This document shows, one piece after another, positions 1-5,409 of a stretch of DNA of 10,913 nucleotides. The stretch lies in NCBI GenBank assembly GCA_003482405.1, contig DMZB01000268.1, positions 1 through 10,913 of the forward strand, in the 5' to 3' direction. The notes beneath the pieces are model-generated. The model was not told the DNA's origin and did no database searches. It saw only the letters and a program-made list of their open reading frames with translations. Position numbers and translations under genes: made by a program. This stretch comes from Lactobacillus sp. (GTDB lineage Bacteria; Bacillota; Bacilli; Lactobacillales; Lactobacillaceae). Positions within the stretch are counted from its first letter, which is position 1, and the number at the start of each line of letters is the position of its first letter.

Positions 1-2
1 TA

Positions 3-362
3 CTGCAAGAACGCGCAGGCACGGGTGGCTGGGGCCTGCCAGGCGGTTATTTGGAATTTGGCGAATCCTATCGGGAAGCGATGGTCCGTGAATTCAAAGA
101 AGACACCGGGTTATCGGTCACAGTGGACCAAACCCTCGGTGTCTTCGATAAATACTTCTACACGTATCCAAATGGTGATGAAACGCAGATCATTTCGACA
201 TTGTTCACAGTTAAAAATATCGGTGGTCAGCTACTCGGCCAGATTACGGATGAAACAACTGCCCTCCGATTCTTCGATTTAGATGACACGCCAACCTTGT
301 TTTTCGATCAAAGTCAAGATATGTTGGATGCACTAAAGCAATGGGTCACCAAACAGGACTAA
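3..362 (+). CDS. NUDIX hydrolase, 3' part
   Basis: This is the C-terminal part of a NUDIX-family hydrolase; its start lies left of the window. The visible frame reads 119 residues to a TAA stop. Near the left edge it carries a complete NUDIX box: GYLEFGE, seven residues, then REFKEDTGL. This matches Gx5Ex7REUxEExGU, with Asp in place of the second Glu of the EE pair. The Glu residues of the box bind the metal that cleaves a nucleoside diphosphate linked to another moiety. The substrate (oxidised nucleotide, ADP-ribose, NADH and so on) cannot be read from this fragment. An ATG at 51-53 is inside the NUDIX box and cannot be the real start. The gene runs convergently into the MarR gene, with only three bases between the stop codons and no terminator hairpin in that gap. 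Confidence 0.9.
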   Translation: MQERAGTGGWGLPGGYLEFGESYREAMVREFKEDTGLSVTVDQTLGVFDKYFYTYPNGDETQIISTLFTVKNIGGQLLGQITDETTALRFFDLDDTPTLFFDQSQDMLDALKQWVTKQD

Positions 363-365
363 AAC

Positions 366-791
366 CTAATGACTTTTTAAAACGTCAAAGTCTGCATTTA
401 ACAACTCACGTAACTTTTGTTCACCTTCTGCGCCAAGTAATTCAATATACTTATCGTTTAAATCCGACCACATTTGCTTCAAGTCTGTTTGCAAATTCTG
501 GCCGGATTTTGTCAGCGCCACACTCACGCTGCGGCCCTGGCTAGTACGGTCAATGTACCCTTGCCGTTGCAGTTTGTCCAAGAACCGCGTGACCGTCGAC
601 CGATCCAGTGACAGTTCATCAGCAATGGCGGACGGATTCAGTTCATCCCCCGTATTCAAATACATCAAAATGAATGCCGCCGTCGATGACAGTCCCAGTT
701 TGTTAAACTGGTCATCGCTAATTTTCGCCACGATTCGATTTACGCGCGCGCTGGAAAAGTATAAGCACTCATCGAAGTTAATTTTTGCCAT
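366..791 (-). CDS. MarR-family transcriptional regulator with an N-terminal cysteine
   Basis: A 141-residue winged-helix regulator of normal MarR length. The predicted recognition helix is about residues 62-78 (LDRSTVTRFLDKLQRQG), followed by the wing DRTSQGRSVSVALT; flanking helices would dimerise. The N-terminus has the pattern ECLYFSSARVNRI with Cys9. In one-cysteine MarR proteins such as OhrR a cysteine in this area senses peroxides or electrophiles, so redox sensing is possible but inferred. The gene is second in an operon: its ATG is only three bases past the stop of the upstream SDR gene, and its GGGAGGG ribosome site overlaps that stop region, which suggests translational coupling. 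It probably represses the shared promoter at 1580-1607. The inducer is unknown. Confidence 0.9.
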   Translation of the reverse strand: MAKINFDECLYFSSARVNRIVAKISDDQFNKLGLSSTAAFILMYLNTGDELNPSAIADELSLDRSTVTRFLDKLQRQGYIDRTSQGRSVSVALTKSGQNLQTDLKQMWSDLNDKYIELLGAEGEQKLRELLNADFDVLKSH

Positions 792-794
792 GTG

Positions 795-1538
795 TTAACC
801 CTCCCGTTCAGCCTGAATCGCGGTCAAGCCACCATCGATGACGATTTCCTGTCCGGAAATGTAGCTTGCCGCTGAAGATGCCAAGAATTGGACCGTACTT
901 GCAATCTCACTCGCATTCCCGAAACGCCCCATCGGTACATTAGCAATCTTATCTTCAAAACTGGCCTTGCTCATATTCTGCTGATTGAACTGCTCAGTAT
1001 TCGTGTAACCAGGGCTAACAGCGTTGATGCGAATGCCGTGTGGTGCCAGCTCCAATGCCAGTGATTTGGTGAGGTAAGCAATCGCAGACTTAGTGGATGA
1101 ATATAAGGATGCTGTGTCCAAACCACGGTGATACGTCCATGATACATTGATAATCACACTACTGTCTTTCGGCATCAATGGCACTGCCCGCTGAATGGTG
1201 AAGAACACACCCTTGTAGTTGAGATCAACTGAGCGGTCAAAATCATCTTCTGTAATCTCGCCAAACGGTTTGAAGATTCCGAAACCGGCGTTTGCAAACA
1301 GCACATCGATATGATCAGCCACTTGCTTGATTTCTTTAAATACCCGGTCGATTTCAGCAACCGATGATAAATCAGCAACTAAGGCCGTTAATTGTGGATG
1401 GTCCACCGCAACCTGTTGCGTCTTCTCTGGATTACGACCAATCACAATAACTTGATTGTTTTTGTCTGCGGCAAATGCCTGCGCTGTGGCTAAACCAATG
1501 CCTGAAGTGCCGCCAGTGATAACGATAACTTTTTTCAT
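795..1538 (-). CDS. SDR-family NAD(P)-dependent oxidoreductase
   Basis: A 247-residue classical short-chain dehydrogenase/reductase, expected to be a cytosolic Rossmann-fold enzyme acting on an alcohol/carbonyl pair. Visible motifs are the cofactor loop TGGTSGIG (residues 8-15), NAG (83-85), Asn108, Ser133 and the catalytic pair Tyr146/Lys150 (YSSTK). The C-terminus has ASYISGQEIVIDGG, typical of the 3-oxoacyl-ACP reductase-like group. The substrate cannot be assigned. I chose the ATG at 1536-1538 because AAAGGAG lies ten bases upstream. A longer frame opening at 1580 starts inside the -10 element and would not be transcribed from this promoter. It is the first gene of an operon with the downstream marR gene, so it is likely the enzyme that this MarR protein controls. 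Confidence 0.93.
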   Translation of the reverse strand: MKKVIVITGGTSGIGLATAQAFAADKNNQVIVIGRNPEKTQQVAVDHPQLTALVADLSSVAEIDRVFKEIKQVADHIDVLFANAGFGIFKPFGEITEDDFDRSVDLNYKGVFFTIQRAVPLMPKDSSVIINVSWTYHRGLDTASLYSSTKSAIAYLTKSLALELAPHGIRINAVSPGYTNTEQFNQQNMSKASFEDKIANVPMGRFGNASEIASTVQFLASSAASYISGQEIVIDGGLTAIQAEREG

Positions 1539-1579
1539 GCTGATGTTGCTCCTTTTGTTTTTAATTGATTGTACATACA

Positions 1580-1607
1580 ACTATAATCATAAAAACAAAG
1601 TTGTCAA
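1580..1607 (-). promoter_or_regulatory. Promoter of the SDR-marR operon
   Basis: On the minus strand there is a perfect -35 TTGACA (1602-1607), a 16-bp spacer and a near-consensus -10 TATAGT (1580-1585). Transcription would start near 1573, about 35 bases before the SDR start codon. A short palindrome TTGTA-CA-TACAA (1569-1580) adjoins the -10 and covers the start site. MarR operators often have such AT-rich inverted half-sites, and OhrR sites contain TACAA/TTGTA halves, so this is a candidate MarR operator. Confidence 0.75.
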
Positions 1608-1640
1608 CCGCTATTTCATTAAAAATATCGTCGACAACTT
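1598..1640. repeat. Inverted repeat AAGTTGTC / GACAACTT at the SDR promoter
   Basis: Two perfect 8-bp arms, AAGTTGTC at 1598-1605 and GACAACTT at 1633-1640, are separated by 27 bp. The left arm covers the -35 box of the SDR-marR promoter. The right arm lies just downstream of the tetR stop. Two remote half-sites could hold a regulator or form a weak hairpin at the end of the tetR transcript. There is no T-run, so it is not a convincing terminator. Confidence 0.5.
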
Positions 1641-1662
1641 CATAGGAGTCTCTTAATCGCAC

Positions 1663-2247
1663 TTATACCGGCTTTCTTGCCGCCGTAATAATCATGTCGA
1701 TCACCGCACTCAGCGGCGTCGTAACAGGATCAATCGTTTTTGCCTGAACGCGTTGCGCATACGTGGTAATCGTCGCAAACCCCATCGTTAAAATAACATC
1801 TGGGTTCATTTCGCGCAGTTCACCATTCTTGACGCCTTTAGCCAGTTCTTTAAAAATCTTGTCAAAGTTGATTTCGACTTCTTCTTGCGACAAGTTCATG
1901 GTAGCCAATACCGGAGACGCATTGAACTGCTGAATTAGCGCTAAATCATCTGGGTCATCCATACCAAACTGATAGAGTGCACGGGCAAACAGGGTCAGAT
2001 TTTCAATTGCAGATCCTTTCGGCGAATAGTGATCCATGATGTAATCGCCGATCGTTTGTTTACGGCTTAAAAATGTTTGTTTTACAATATCGTCTTTATC
2101 TTTAAAGTAAATATAGATATTTGATTGGGAAATGTTAGCCTGTTTGGCCACTTTGGTGAGGGTCACACCGCTAATGCCCTCTGTGATAATCATTTTGGTC
2201 GTAACATCTAAGATGTGTTGACGCCGATTTTCGTCTTTTTCTCGCAT
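1663..2247 (-). CDS. TetR-family transcriptional regulator
   Basis: A 194-residue TetR/AcrR regulator. The N-terminal helix-turn-helix is at about residues 27-48 (GVTLTKVAKQANISQSNIYIYF), with the usual preceding helix NRRQHILDVTTKMI. The rest is a helical ligand-binding and dimerisation domain without a recognisable ligand signature. The frame is open for 40 more codons upstream to 2367, but I place the start at the ATG 2245-2247. Family alignment begins there, no Shine-Dalgarno site precedes the upstream codons, and a strong promoter plus operators occupy that stretch. The promoter's predicted start point is the A of this ATG, which implies a leaderless mRNA. It is divergent from the SDR at 2422 and probably represses both promoters. 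Confidence 0.9.
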   Translation of the reverse strand: MREKDENRRQHILDVTTKMIITEGISGVTLTKVAKQANISQSNIYIYFKDKDDIVKQTFLSRKQTIGDYIMDHYSPKGSAIENLTLFARALYQFGMDDPDDLALIQQFNASPVLATMNLSQEEVEINFDKIFKELAKGVKNGELREMNPDVILTMGFATITTYAQRVQAKTIDPVTTPLSAVIDMIITAARKPV

Positions 2248-2253
2248 AACGTC

Positions 2254-2282
2254 ACTATAAAAGAATTTAAATTCCGAGTCAA
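2254..2282 (-). promoter_or_regulatory. tetR promoter, predicted leaderless
   Basis: The minus strand reads TTGACT (2277-2282), a 17-bp spacer and TATAGT (2254-2259). Exactly six bases, GACGTT, separate the -10 from the tetR ATG, so the expected +1 is the A of the start codon. There is no room for a ribosome binding site, which points to a leaderless transcript. Confidence 0.75.
2260..2277. promoter_or_regulatory. Operator O1, candidate TetR site in the tetR promoter
   Basis: AAAGAATTTAAATTCCGA matches the perfect 18-bp palindrome at 2387-2404 in 15 of 18 positions; the three mismatches are at its right end. It fills the spacer between the -35 and -10 of the tetR promoter, a position suited to autorepression. 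Confidence 0.65.
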
Positions 2283-2308
2283 CCTTAAAATCTTTTTCAA
2301 ATAGTCGC

Positions 2309-2337
2309 TTGACAAAGAATAAAAATTCTTTTATAGT
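2309..2337 (+). promoter_or_regulatory. Promoter of the second SDR gene
   Basis: A consensus -35 TTGACA (2309-2314), a 17-bp spacer and -10 TATAGT (2332-2337) face right. The start point should be near 2344, giving a leader of about 78 bases before the ATG at 2422. The layout mirrors the tetR promoter: the TATAGTG -10 regions and the operators in the spacers form a long imperfect inverted repeat. Confidence 0.85.
2314..2331. promoter_or_regulatory. Operator O2, candidate TetR site in the SDR promoter
   Basis: AAAGAATAAAAATTCTTT matches the 18-bp palindrome at 2387-2404 in 16 of 18 positions; the two differences are central. It fills the spacer of the SDR promoter, so a bound repressor would block RNA polymerase. 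Confidence 0.7.
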
Positions 2338-2386
2338 GAATCTCGTTGAATTGATCACAGGCATCAATTTATTTTTTTGAATAATA

Positions 2387-2404
2387 AAAGAATTTAAATT
2401 CTTT
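2387..2404. promoter_or_regulatory. Operator O3, perfect 18-bp palindrome in the SDR leader
   Basis: AAAGAATTTAAATTCTTT is a perfect palindrome, immediately before the AAAGGAG ribosome site (2405-2411) of the SDR gene. It lies about 43 bases downstream of the predicted start point. A regulator bound here could act as a roadblock or loop to O1 or O2. In RNA the palindrome could also form a weak AU-rich hairpin next to the ribosome site. Confidence 0.7.
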
Positions 2405-2421
2405 AAAGGAGACTTTTCATT

Positions 2422-3228
2422 ATGGCTAAACCCGTTGTGATTATCACTGGTGCTTCATCCGGTATGGGTGAATCCGCCGCCAAACAATTTTTTAACGCTG
2501 GCTACAACGTTTATGCTGGTGCCCGTCGTCTCGAAAAGATGGCGCCCCTTTCCAAGCTCGGTATTCACACCCTCCGTTTGGACGTCACCGATCCGGAATC
2601 TAACCAAATCTTTGTTGATCAAGTCCTGAAGGACGCCGGGCGCATCGATGTCCTAATCAATAATGCCGGTTATGGTTCGTTTGGCGCACTCGAAGACGTG
2701 GCTCCGAAAGAGGCCAAGCAGCAATTTGACGTCAATGTTTTTGGTGCCATGAATTTAACCCAACTCGTTCTGCCAACGATGCGGGCTCAGCATTCCGGTC
2801 GTATCATCAACAATTCCTCCATTGTCGGTCAGATTTACGCCCCACTTGGCGGCTGGTACTTCGCATCTAAACACGCGTTTGAAGCTTTGAGCGATTCACT
2901 GCGTTTGGAGGTCAAACAATTTGGTATCGACGTGGTCATTACCGAGCCCGGTGGCACGAACACCAACTGGTTACAAATTTCTGCCGATCACTTGAAGGCT
3001 TCTACACCCGCCAATTCCGCTTATCGAAAAATGGTCGATGCCTTCAACAGCGCCACACCAACTGGGCTGGAAACGGCTGACCAAATCGGTGCGCTGATGC
3101 TCAAAGTTGCTGGAATCAAACATCCGAAGACGCGCTATCAGGCCACTATGCATGACAAATGGATGGTTATTGCGGCCCGAAAGTTATCCTTCAAAATGTT
3201 CGACCGAATGATGAGCAAGGGTATTTAA
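2422..3228 (+). CDS. SDR-family oxidoreductase, TetR-linked
   Basis: A 268-residue classical SDR, cytosolic. The cofactor-binding loop is TGASSGMG (residues 9-16). Then come D54 in LDVTD, NNAG (80-83), Asn105, Ser133, Tyr146 and Lys150 (YFASK), and EPGGTNTNW after the active site. The Ala-Arg-Arg after the second strand (AGARRLEKM) suggests NADP(H) preference. The longer C-terminal tail resembles the 17-beta-hydroxysteroid-dehydrogenase-like SDR group, but the substrate is unknown. The start is supported by AAAGGAG ten bases upstream. It is divergent from tetR and has three candidate operators in front of it, so expression is probably induced when the TetR ligand, perhaps its substrate, is present. 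Ser133, Tyr146 and Lys150 have the same numbers as in the SDR at 795-1538, but the two proteins are only distantly similar. Confidence 0.93.
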   Translation: MAKPVVIITGASSGMGESAAKQFFNAGYNVYAGARRLEKMAPLSKLGIHTLRLDVTDPESNQIFVDQVLKDAGRIDVLINNAGYGSFGALEDVAPKEAKQQFDVNVFGAMNLTQLVLPTMRAQHSGRIINNSSIVGQIYAPLGGWYFASKHAFEALSDSLRLEVKQFGIDVVITEPGGTNTNWLQISADHLKASTPANSAYRKMVDAFNSATPTGLETADQIGALMLKVAGIKHPKTRYQATMHDKWMVIAARKLSFKMFDRMMSKGI

Positions 3229-3361
3229 AAGCCAATGAAACAGCGTGATAATTCGAAAAAAGTCGCCATGCCACAACATATTTCGACTCAATTGCGTAGC
3301 GTTTAGGCCTTGATATTAAAGGATTTATAACTTCATGAAAGCCCCACTTAATCTTAACGAA

Positions 3362-3406
3362 AACAGCATGAAACCCTAATCAGAATCGAGGGTTTCATGC
3401 TGTTTG
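3362..3406. terminator. Strong hairpin, likely terminator of the second SDR gene
   Basis: Perfect 16-bp arms (AAACAGCATGAAACCC at 3362-3377, GGGTTTCATGCTGTTT at 3391-3406) enclose a 13-base loop. A short T-rich stretch, GCTTTGCT, follows on the plus strand. It sits 133 bases after the SDR stop and immediately before the toxin promoter, so it would insulate the toxin from readthrough. The bases 3229-3361 hold no convincing gene. Confidence 0.7.
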
Positions 3407-3410
3407 CTTT

Positions 3411-3419
3411 GCTATAATT
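3411..3419 (+). promoter_or_regulatory. Extended -10 promoter of the type I toxin mRNA
   Basis: TGCTATAAT is a perfect extended -10 element (TG-N-TATAAT). No good -35 is visible at 17 bp; that position is in the right arm of the terminator hairpin. The start point would be about 3426, giving a leader of roughly 118 bases before the toxin GTG codon. Confidence 0.6.
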
Positions 3420-3439
3420 TTATCTACCGAGAAGTGAAG

Positions 3440-3468
3440 ACAGTGGTGACTTTGGCGTCCTTGACGCC
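3440..3468 (+). repeat. Toxin leader repeats and hairpin
   Basis: The toxin mRNA leader contains ACAGTGG (3440-3446) and TGGCGTCCTT (3453-3462). Both recur, fused as ACAGTGGCGTCCTT, at 3748-3761 inside the antisense RNA gene. Because that RNA is transcribed from the other strand, it carries their complements. In the mRNA, GGCGTC (3454-3459) also pairs with GACGCC (3463-3468) across a CTT loop, so part of the target sits in a stable hairpin. Paired direct repeats of this kind are the recognition elements in the Fst/pAD1 type I system. Confidence 0.65.
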
Positions 3469-3543
3469 TGAAAGAAGATGGTGCTAATGGGGTAAAGAAA
3501 CTTTGCCGTATTGCCGCAGAATCTGATGGAAAGGAGTTGCCTC

Positions 3544-3651
3544 GTGTCCGTAAAGGATGCACTGCAACTAATGTTGGGGTTTGCCATGTTCGTTTTGGCC
3601 CTCCTGGCATTAGTCGTTTCGTTAATAGTGGCCTTCATGGCCCACTGTTAA
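3544..3651 (+). CDS. Hol-Tox/TxpA-like type I toxin peptide
   Basis: A 35-residue peptide with a GTG start, seven bases after a strong AAAGGAG site (3530-3536). It reads MSVKDALQLML, a continuous hydrophobic helix (about residues 8-32), and ends AFMAHC. The N-terminal S-V/T-x-D/E-A-L-x-L-M pattern and a single transmembrane helix fit the short putative holin-like toxins (Hol-Tox) common in lactobacilli and related to Bacillus TxpA. These peptides insert in the cell membrane. The charged C-terminal tail usual in the family is almost absent here. Context supports the assignment strongly: its own extended -10 promoter, a long leader, a convergent antisense RNA sharing the terminator, and repeats common to both RNAs. 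It could instead be a small membrane peptide with no toxic role. Confidence 0.75.
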   Translation: MSVKDALQLMLGFAMFVLALLALVVSLIVAFMAHC

Positions 3652-3659
3652 CATAAAAA

Positions 3660-3700
3660 ACGAGCAGTCGTCTCAACTTTGGGAAAGGACGACTGCTCGT
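3660..3700. terminator. Shared terminator of toxin mRNA and antisense RNA
   Basis: Perfect 13-bp arms, ACGAGCAGTCGTC (3660-3672) and GACGACTGCTCGT (3688-3700), enclose a 15-base loop. On the minus strand a run of six T (3660-3655) follows, making a strong terminator for the antisense RNA. On the plus strand the tail is TTAGTTAT, so termination of the toxin mRNA may be weaker. The stop codon of the toxin is only eight bases before the left arm. Confidence 0.85.
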
Positions 3701-3747
3701 TAGTTATCTAGCACCACCGCTTTTGCGGATCGGCATGGGACGTCATT

Positions 3748-3761
3748 ACAGTGGCGTCCTT
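3748..3761. repeat. Second copy of the toxin leader repeats
   Basis: ACAGTGGCGTCCTT joins the two elements that are separated by six bases in the toxin leader (3440-3462), sharing the central TGG. It lies at the extreme 5' end of the antisense RNA, a good position to start pairing. Confidence 0.65.
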
Positions 3762-3772
3762 TTTACGTGTTC

Positions 3773-3800
3773 ATTATATCACGTGTTCCGGAAGTTTAAA
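3773..3800 (-). promoter_or_regulatory. Extended -10 promoter of the antisense RNA
   Basis: The minus strand has TGATATAAT, a perfect extended -10 (TATAAT at 3773-3778, TG at 3780-3781). A weak -35 TTTAAA lies 16 bp upstream (3795-3800). It is stronger overall than the toxin promoter, as expected for an unstable antitoxin RNA in excess. The 147 bases from 3801 to 3947 are AT-rich; I see no gene or clear terminator there. Confidence 0.7.
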
Positions 3801-3947
3801 TCAAAATGGCTTGTTTAAGAAGGACGAAACAGCCACACACCGTGACTCTCCCACGTCCTACAAACTTTTATATTTTATACTTTATAAGTCCAAATTATCA
3901 TTTGAATATCTCCCCAACTCCTAGCAGCTAAAAGAAGCTACGGATGG

Positions 3948-4358
3948 TTAATACCGATTCTCCATCGTAAACGTAACTAAATTTGCATCCGCAGCATTAC
4001 GAAAACCAACTGAAGTGTAAAAGCCTATCGTTTTGGGCTCATTGTCAGTCAGTAAATGGACTTGGCCAATATTTTTCAGTCTCTGCATGGCCGTCTTCAT
4101 CAAGTTGCCGCCAATTCCTCGTCGCTGATAGTCTGGCAACACCAGGATATCCTGAATGAATGCAATCGATACCTCATCAGTTACGTAACGTAACAACCCG
4201 ACGAGTTTATCGTCATCAAAGGCCGCAATATTCACTGAATGTGCAATCGCAACCATCAACGCTTCTGGATTTTGTGTATAGGCAATCCAACCGTTAGCTT
4301 CATATAGTGCTAAAACGGCCGGTTCATTCACAGTTGTAACGAATTTAATCGTGATCAT
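3948..4358 (-). CDS. GNAT-family N-acetyltransferase
   Basis: A 136-residue GNAT protein of normal length. The acetyl-CoA binding motif A is at about residues 70-92: DILVLPDYQRRGIGGNLM, containing the Q/R-x-x-G-x-G/A signature as RRGIGG. The preceding strands carry IAAFDDDKLVGLLRYV, and the C-terminal FYTSVGFR is the usual motif B end (xxFYxxxGF). The acceptor (small molecule, peptide or protein amine) is unknown. The start is supported by GGAGG eight bases upstream. It appears to be a single gene: 126 bases separate it from the phosphorylase gene upstream on the same strand, and no strong terminator is visible in that gap, so cotranscription is possible. Confidence 0.9.
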   Translation of the reverse strand: MITIKFVTTVNEPAVLALYEANGWIAYTQNPEALMVAIAHSVNIAAFDDDKLVGLLRYVTDEVSIAFIQDILVLPDYQRRGIGGNLMKTAMQRLKNIGQVHLLTDNEPKTIGFYTSVGFRNAADANLVTFTMENRY

Positions 4359-4484
4359 TTAATTTTCCTCCACTTTGCTTAACGTCTCAACAAAGTGCAG
4401 TCTTACGTTTATCAAACCCCATAAACGGAACCCTCCAAGCCACTTAACATTTTAAGTTGTAGATTTACAGTTCAGCCAAATCAA

Positions 4485-5255
4485 TCATTTAGCCTTTACT
4501 GGCAATGCTAATAAAGCCTTCAAGCCCAAATTTAGGGCACCTTGACGCGCCGAGCGACCCCAATCACGTTTGTCATAAGCATCGGTATGTGCTAACGAGT
4601 CTGCTGTGAAGAAAAATTGGCCGAAGTCAACCTGACGAAACTGCGCACAAGCAGCTAATGCCGCACACTCCATCTCCACCGTTTGGTACCCTGATGCTCG
4701 ATACTGCTCAACCAACTGTTGCGTCTCGCGGAAATAGCCATCCGTGGTCCATGTCTTGACCTGCGTCACTGTCTGATGTGCTGACTGCAAAGTCGTTTCA
4801 ATCGCCTGTTCCATCTGTGCATTCAGTTTGATCGTCTCTGAAGCCGGCAAGTAATGATATGAAGTCCCCTCGTCACGCAACGCCTCAATTGGCAACAGAA
4901 AATCGCCCTCGGCATGGTTAGTCAGCACACCACAACTGCCCATACTGATGATCTGTTGAACACCGTGGCCAATCAAATAATCTAAAATCTGGGTTGCCGC
5001 CGGAGCACCCAACGGCGCCTGCATAACCGTCAGTGTTTGCCCATAGGCCTCAACCTTCAAAATTGGAAATTCCTTGGTAATGCAACTGAAGACACCCACT
5101 TGCATAGGATGGTACGGTTCTAAAAATGTCTGTAAGTCTGACTCTTCGACAAACGCAAAGAGACATTTTGTTTCACAACTAATTTCAGGGTCTTCAGACG
5201 GATCGGTGACCCCCACCTGGTTGTTGTCAAAGTTAAATAATGGTGATTCTGTCAT
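4485..5255 (-). CDS. Nucleoside phosphorylase (PNP/uridine phosphorylase family)
   Basis: A 256-residue cytosolic enzyme of the PNP_UDP_1 family, which splits a nucleoside with phosphate into base and ribose-1-phosphate for salvage. Visible motifs are MGSCGV (105-110, the phosphate/ribose loop, usually GTAGG or GSCGG), IEALRDEGTSYHYL (123-136), TDGYFRET (171-178), and VEMECAAL (193-200), the nucleoside-binding motif of this family. An Asp in the position equivalent to purine-specific enzymes is not clear, so uridine or broad specificity is possible. I start at the ATG 5253-5255: GAGGGG lies nine bases upstream. The in-frame ATG three codons earlier abuts that site directly. Upstream extension to 5411 would run into the divergent gene's ribosome site and is unlikely. 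Divergent from the metallophosphoesterase. Confidence 0.85.
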   Translation of the reverse strand: MTESPLFNFDNNQVGVTDPSEDPEISCETKCLFAFVEESDLQTFLEPYHPMQVGVFSCITKEFPILKVEAYGQTLTVMQAPLGAPAATQILDYLIGHGVQQIISMGSCGVLTNHAEGDFLLPIEALRDEGTSYHYLPASETIKLNAQMEQAIETTLQSAHQTVTQVKTWTTDGYFRETQQLVEQYRASGYQTVEMECAALAACAQFRQVDFGQFFFTADSLAHTDAYDKRDWGRSARQGALNLGLKALLALPVKAK

Positions 5256-5283
5256 CGTCCTCATCCCCTCACTGAATTTTAAT

Positions 5284-5328
5284 GTTAAGATTACGCTTAA
5301 CTCTCGCAGAGGTCTAGAACAACTTAAC
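5284..5328. promoter_or_regulatory. GTTAAG/CTTAAC boxes in the divergent intergenic region
   Basis: The 154-bp gap between the phosphorylase and phosphoesterase genes has GTTAAG (5284-5289) facing CTTAAC (5296-5301) with six bases between, and a second CTTAAC at 5323-5328. The last two extend to a CTTAACT direct repeat 27 bp apart. These may be operator half-sites for a regulator acting on one or both genes. A weak rightward promoter, TTGCAA-16-TAAACT, may exist at about 5336-5363. The assignment is tentative, as the motif is short and AT-rich. Confidence 0.3.
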
Positions 5329-5409
5329 TTTTTGATTGCAAGTTTAAGTGGAAAAGCTAAACTGAGAGCAGCATCACAGGCAGGCAAAGAGAAGAATTGG
5401 AGGACGAAC

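Larger units (their letters stand above)
3655..3767 (-). ncRNA. Antisense antitoxin RNA of the type I module
   Basis: A minus-strand transcript of about 112 nt is predicted, from near 3766 to the T-run at 3660-3655. It converges on the toxin gene and overlaps the 3' end of the toxin mRNA at the shared hairpin without covering the coding sequence. Its 5' end contains AAGGACGCCACTGT, complementary to the leader repeats. GGACG and CGTCC can pair and place CCACTGT in a loop. A second hairpin is CCGC-AAAA-GCGG. The terminator loop region carries TCCTTTCC, complementary to GGAAAGGA (3528-3535), which includes most of the toxin's Shine-Dalgarno site. It should therefore block toxin translation in trans. 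There is no experimental evidence; the call rests on promoter, terminator and complementarity. Confidence 0.65.

Noticed and set aside
3333..3380. A 14-codon frame starting at ATG 3334 after AAAGGA, ending TAA
   Set aside because: The ribosome site is too far (12 bases), and the frame runs into the terminator hairpin; no family resemblance. Probably chance.
3820..3860. AGGACG/CGTCCT arms as another copy of the toxin leader repeats
   Set aside because: Only six bases match, with a 27-base gap, and it lies upstream of the antisense promoter, so it would not be in the RNA.
4443..4456. CTTAACATTTTAAG, a small inverted repeat after the phosphorylase gene, as terminator
   Set aside because: Only five AT-rich pairs and no T-run; it resembles the CTTAAC boxes at 5284-5328 but is too short to claim.
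5074..5409. N-terminal extension of the metallophosphoesterase
   Set aside because: It reads antisense through the phosphorylase gene; the TTGGAGG site and the motif position show a start at 5410.
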